A DNA stretch of 64,000 nt from Mycteria americana (taxonomy: Eukaryota; Chordata; Aves; Ciconiiformes; Ciconiidae), in the NCBI RefSeq assembly GCF_035582795.1, contig NC_134370.1, positions 35,079,501-35,143,500 of the forward strand, given 5' to 3'. The notes beneath the pieces were generated by a model. The model had not been told where the DNA came from. It searched no databases and was given only the letters and a program-made list of their open reading frames with translations. The position numbers and the translations under genes were made by a program. Shown here piece by piece: positions 61,301 through 64,000 of this stretch (position 1 is its first letter; each line of letters begins with the position of its first letter).

Positions 61301-64000
61301 GTTGCGTGCTCAGGTTCTACTTTGTTTTTTAGACCTGGGCCCTCTGACTTGCATATAATAATTGTGAATAGTCCAGGATTTAGCCTTTGGTGATTTCAGA
61401 TACCACATGATTTCAAGGCACAAAACATGTGATTTATTGGGTAAAGCCTATTTAATATCTTAAAAGCATAGAGCAGGAGATCAGATGTGAGCGTAGCAGC
61501 CTTAAAATATATTCTCTGACAACATACTTAAGAACATTTAGGCCTATATGAAATATACAGGAAATGAGGCCAATTTTGTCCCTGCTATTTTGATGGCAGG
61601 GTGCGCAGGAGAGACAGAGAGAGTGTGGACAGGAATTCATGTGTTTGATAACATGAGCCTAGCATATTTGCACAAATGGAATAGGAACATTTTTCACCCT
61701 CTGCAGCAGAAACTCTATTGGTAGTTTCTCTGCCTCATTGAGAGACTTTTAACTGATCAGACATATCAGCAAATCCATATAAGTTAATATGAAAAGTCAT
61801 TCCCTCATTTCTAGCCAATCGTGTACAGTGTTTGCACAAAGAAGTACCTGTTTGCCACCTCTGTCAGCTTGGGGAAGCACAGGGAGCTGATTCTTAACAG
61901 GCAGAGATGAAGAAAGGCTGCTATTCTTTATTAGACCATTTTTCCCTTGTCACCTTGTAGACAAATTCAATATAACAGTAAGAAAAGGTTTACAAACTTT
62001 TTACTGGGAGAATACTTGTTGAGTTTTGCTTCTGAAACAAGAGACCCCCATGAACAGCGCAGCAGAACAGCAGTTGCCAGAAGGACCTGTAATGATTTCT
62101 GATCATGCTAATGACTGACCATTGTCTTAATGTCAGACTACTTAGTGTATGGCTGGTTTTCTTAAATAAGCACCTAACTTTCTACTTTTTAGGAAAACAA
62201 TGCAATTAAAGTCCTTATTTGAAGAAGAAGATTGTGACAACAGTGCTGTGAAATTTTATTGTCCAGGCTCTGAAAACATTTTGAGTGCATTTGTCTAAAA
62301 GCATCATTTATACCTCACTGGGCATGTGGCAAATTTCTTACTTAGTCATGTAACATTTCTTGGGCAGCAGGTATTTTTAGTTGGACATATAACTAAGGTT
62401 TTGCAAATGTTTGGTTGGGCAAGTAGAAACTTGGAAAATATGCTGTGGTTCAGTTTTCTCTTGTTTTTACAGTGGTTTTGTCACTTTTGCTTCTTATGGT
62501 CATAGTGTCTCCAGCTGAAGCACAAGCTCTCAGGAGAAGTAAGTCCTTGGGCCCAGTCCCACAACATACTGAGCGTCACAGGTAGTGTAAGGAATGCTCT
62601 GAGCTTGATGTGACTGACAGGGCACTTCATCACTGAAGGTTATCAAGACAGGACAGAATGGAATGGTGTTAACAGAAAAAATGGGACTGCAGTTTCCGTT
62701 TTTTTTCCTCCTTTTCCTTCAGAGCATGTCTGTGAGGATTGCATGTAGGGCTGGAGTTTTGTGTGTGCCTCGTTGAGATCTTTGCCCCAGCTATCTGTAA
62801 GAATTTCCTACCATCTCCGTTTCCCAGTCAATTCACTAGCCAGATTCCCCAAACCAAAATAGGACACAAGGCTCCTTGGAGGAGTAGCTACAGCAACAAT
62901 TTTGTTTGTCCTGTGCATTCCTTTTCAGCAGATGAAGTGACACCAGTTCCATGCCACTGACGGCTGACTCTAAAGCCAAGACGCCCTCTCATGTGTAACA
63001 TCCTGAACACAGACACCAGATTTATACCAGAGTGAATTCTCAGTTTCATTTGGTGTGGGAACCTTTTTGATATCTCCACCTAAGATGCAGAGGCATCATG
63101 GTGCCAGCAACAGAGCTATAGTAAATCCCTGCCATTGTTTCCCCTATTTGCAAACTTGTAGGGATAACGGGTGTCTTATGGGTACTGTCCTGACAGCTGT
63201 TGACAGTTCCCTCCCTGGTCAGAAAATGCAGGTGTTGAGCACAAGAACATAAACAAGAAACAAGAATTACTCATCTCAATTGAAACAGTTTTTGACATTG
63301 GCAATGTGAGATGGCCAAGTCTAGTGAGGATAATAAAGATGCCATGCTCTAGGAGCAGGCTGTCGTTTTGTTCCTTTTTTTTACAGGTTCCTTTGCAGGT
63401 CTTTCTCTTATGCCACCTCATCTGTCACTTTGGCCAGAAGACAAGAGCTTCAGGTACCTATGTCCGAACTCATCTAGACAGCTTTTTGTGAAGACTTGGT
63501 GGTGCTAAAACTTTGCCCAAAACCTGTCTTCAGAATGACTTCAAGCTTTCCTTTTAAAACAATTATTTTACCTACATGGCTGGCACCAGAAGAAATGTAA
63601 TTGCACATAGTAGACTTGATTTTCCTTGCCAGGATCAAAATGTTGAGGTGACAGTCACTGCTAGGCACTCTGAAGCTCAGGCCATCCTGCCACAGTGTCT
63701 CAAAATGAATGTCCTGATGTATCATTATGTGTCGCTGGCTAAGTGTTGTGTAATTCCCATTGAGCTTAGAGACCTGCTGCAGCAGTGCTCGGGTGATGTA
63801 CTCTTCCAGTATCAGAAATCCACAGAGCAGCAAAGAAGAGCAGCTTCTCCAGTATCGTTCCTGGACTTGGCTGTGAGGTCGGGAGTTTGGGAGAGTGTTT
63901 ACTCAATCACTGTTTAACTGACAGATAAAGCTTCTTCATCCTATCAAGTGGAAAGGTGTGGCTTGGCAGTCACAGCAAGGACCCCGCTGTGGCACACACT

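Larger units (their letters stand above)
33732..64000 (+). other. ARID5B: ARID5B gene, 5' part (exons 1-3; continues right)
   Basis: The gene span runs from the canonical start codon to the window edge. It includes coding exons 1, 2 and 3 with introns of 213 bp, 13,327 bp and more than 16.2 kb. No exon 4 was found: no frame carries the conserved YPQYCRY motif that I recall after the exon 3 junction. The ARID DNA-binding domain and long C-terminal region therefore lie outside. ARID5B is a chromatin-associated coactivator that binds AT-rich DNA and partners with the H3K9me2 demethylase PHF2. It acts in fat, cartilage and lymphoid development. Confidence 0.92.
47780..64000 (+). other. ARID5B: ARID5B intron 3, 5' part (over 16.2 kb)
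   Basis: It starts with donor GTGAGT and does not end in the window. It alternates AT-rich blocks (48.9-49.5, 51.2-52.1, 56.9-57.8, 59.1-60.5, 61.9-62.5 kb) with GC-neutral stretches. Features seen: a chain of minus-strand open frames at 49.8-50.6 kb, a 127-base polypyrimidine tract at 51.0 kb, T-rich DNA at 55346-55374 and A13 at 59624-59636. In humans this intron carries regulatory variants linked to childhood leukaemia risk, so enhancers are plausible here, but none can be located by eye. Confidence 0.8.

Noticed and set aside
47780-64000. Search for ARID5B exon 4 in the rest of the window
   Set aside because: No frame contains the conserved sequence expected after the exon 3 junction, so the exon must lie beyond 64000.

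Overview
The window reads as non-coding-rich vertebrate nuclear DNA holding the 5' end of one recognisable protein-coding gene, ARID5B, on the + strand. Compact spacing, a very GC-rich CpG-island promoter, a GC-driven exon 2 and the near absence of recognisable interspersed repeats suggest a sauropsid, most likely a bird. That assignment is inference: no species-diagnostic element was found. There are no bacterial-style operons, CRISPR arrays, rRNA genes or tRNA genes that I can recognise.

Layout. Positions 1 to about 31.5 kb are upstream intergenic DNA. It contains a truncated 25-bp tandem repeat at the left edge, microsatellites, a 22-base C homopolymer at 15159, a small isolated CpG-rich patch at about 15.97-16.16 kb and an AT-rich block at about 16.2-18.4 kb that looks like candidate regulatory DNA. 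From about 31.5 to 35.1 kb lies a CpG island of more than 3 kb with a perfect cAMP-response element (TGACGTCA), three AT-rich inserts, long G-runs and a large C-rich/G-rich foldback just ahead of the start codon. ARID5B exon 1 (7 codons), a 213-bp intron, exon 2 (87 codons), a 13.3-kb intron 2 and exon 3 (75 codons plus one base) follow. Intron 3 runs off the right edge. The ARID DNA-binding domain is encoded by later exons outside the window.

The three exons together encode 169 complete residues plus one base of a split glycine codon. This is the N-terminal BAH-like part of ARID5B, the transcriptional coactivator that partners with the PHF2 histone demethylase. Splice sites, phases and exon sequences agree with the human protein as I remember it (about 80% identity in exon 3). 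The most interesting points are at the 5' end. There is an in-frame upstream ATG in strong context, 150 codons before the canonical start. A second upstream ATG opens an overlapping 115-codon frame that reads through exons 1 and 2 and stops in exon 3. Intron 1 is stop-free with a length divisible by three. Everything else rests on sequence appearance and needs conservation or transcript data; I found no clear new multi-gene system.
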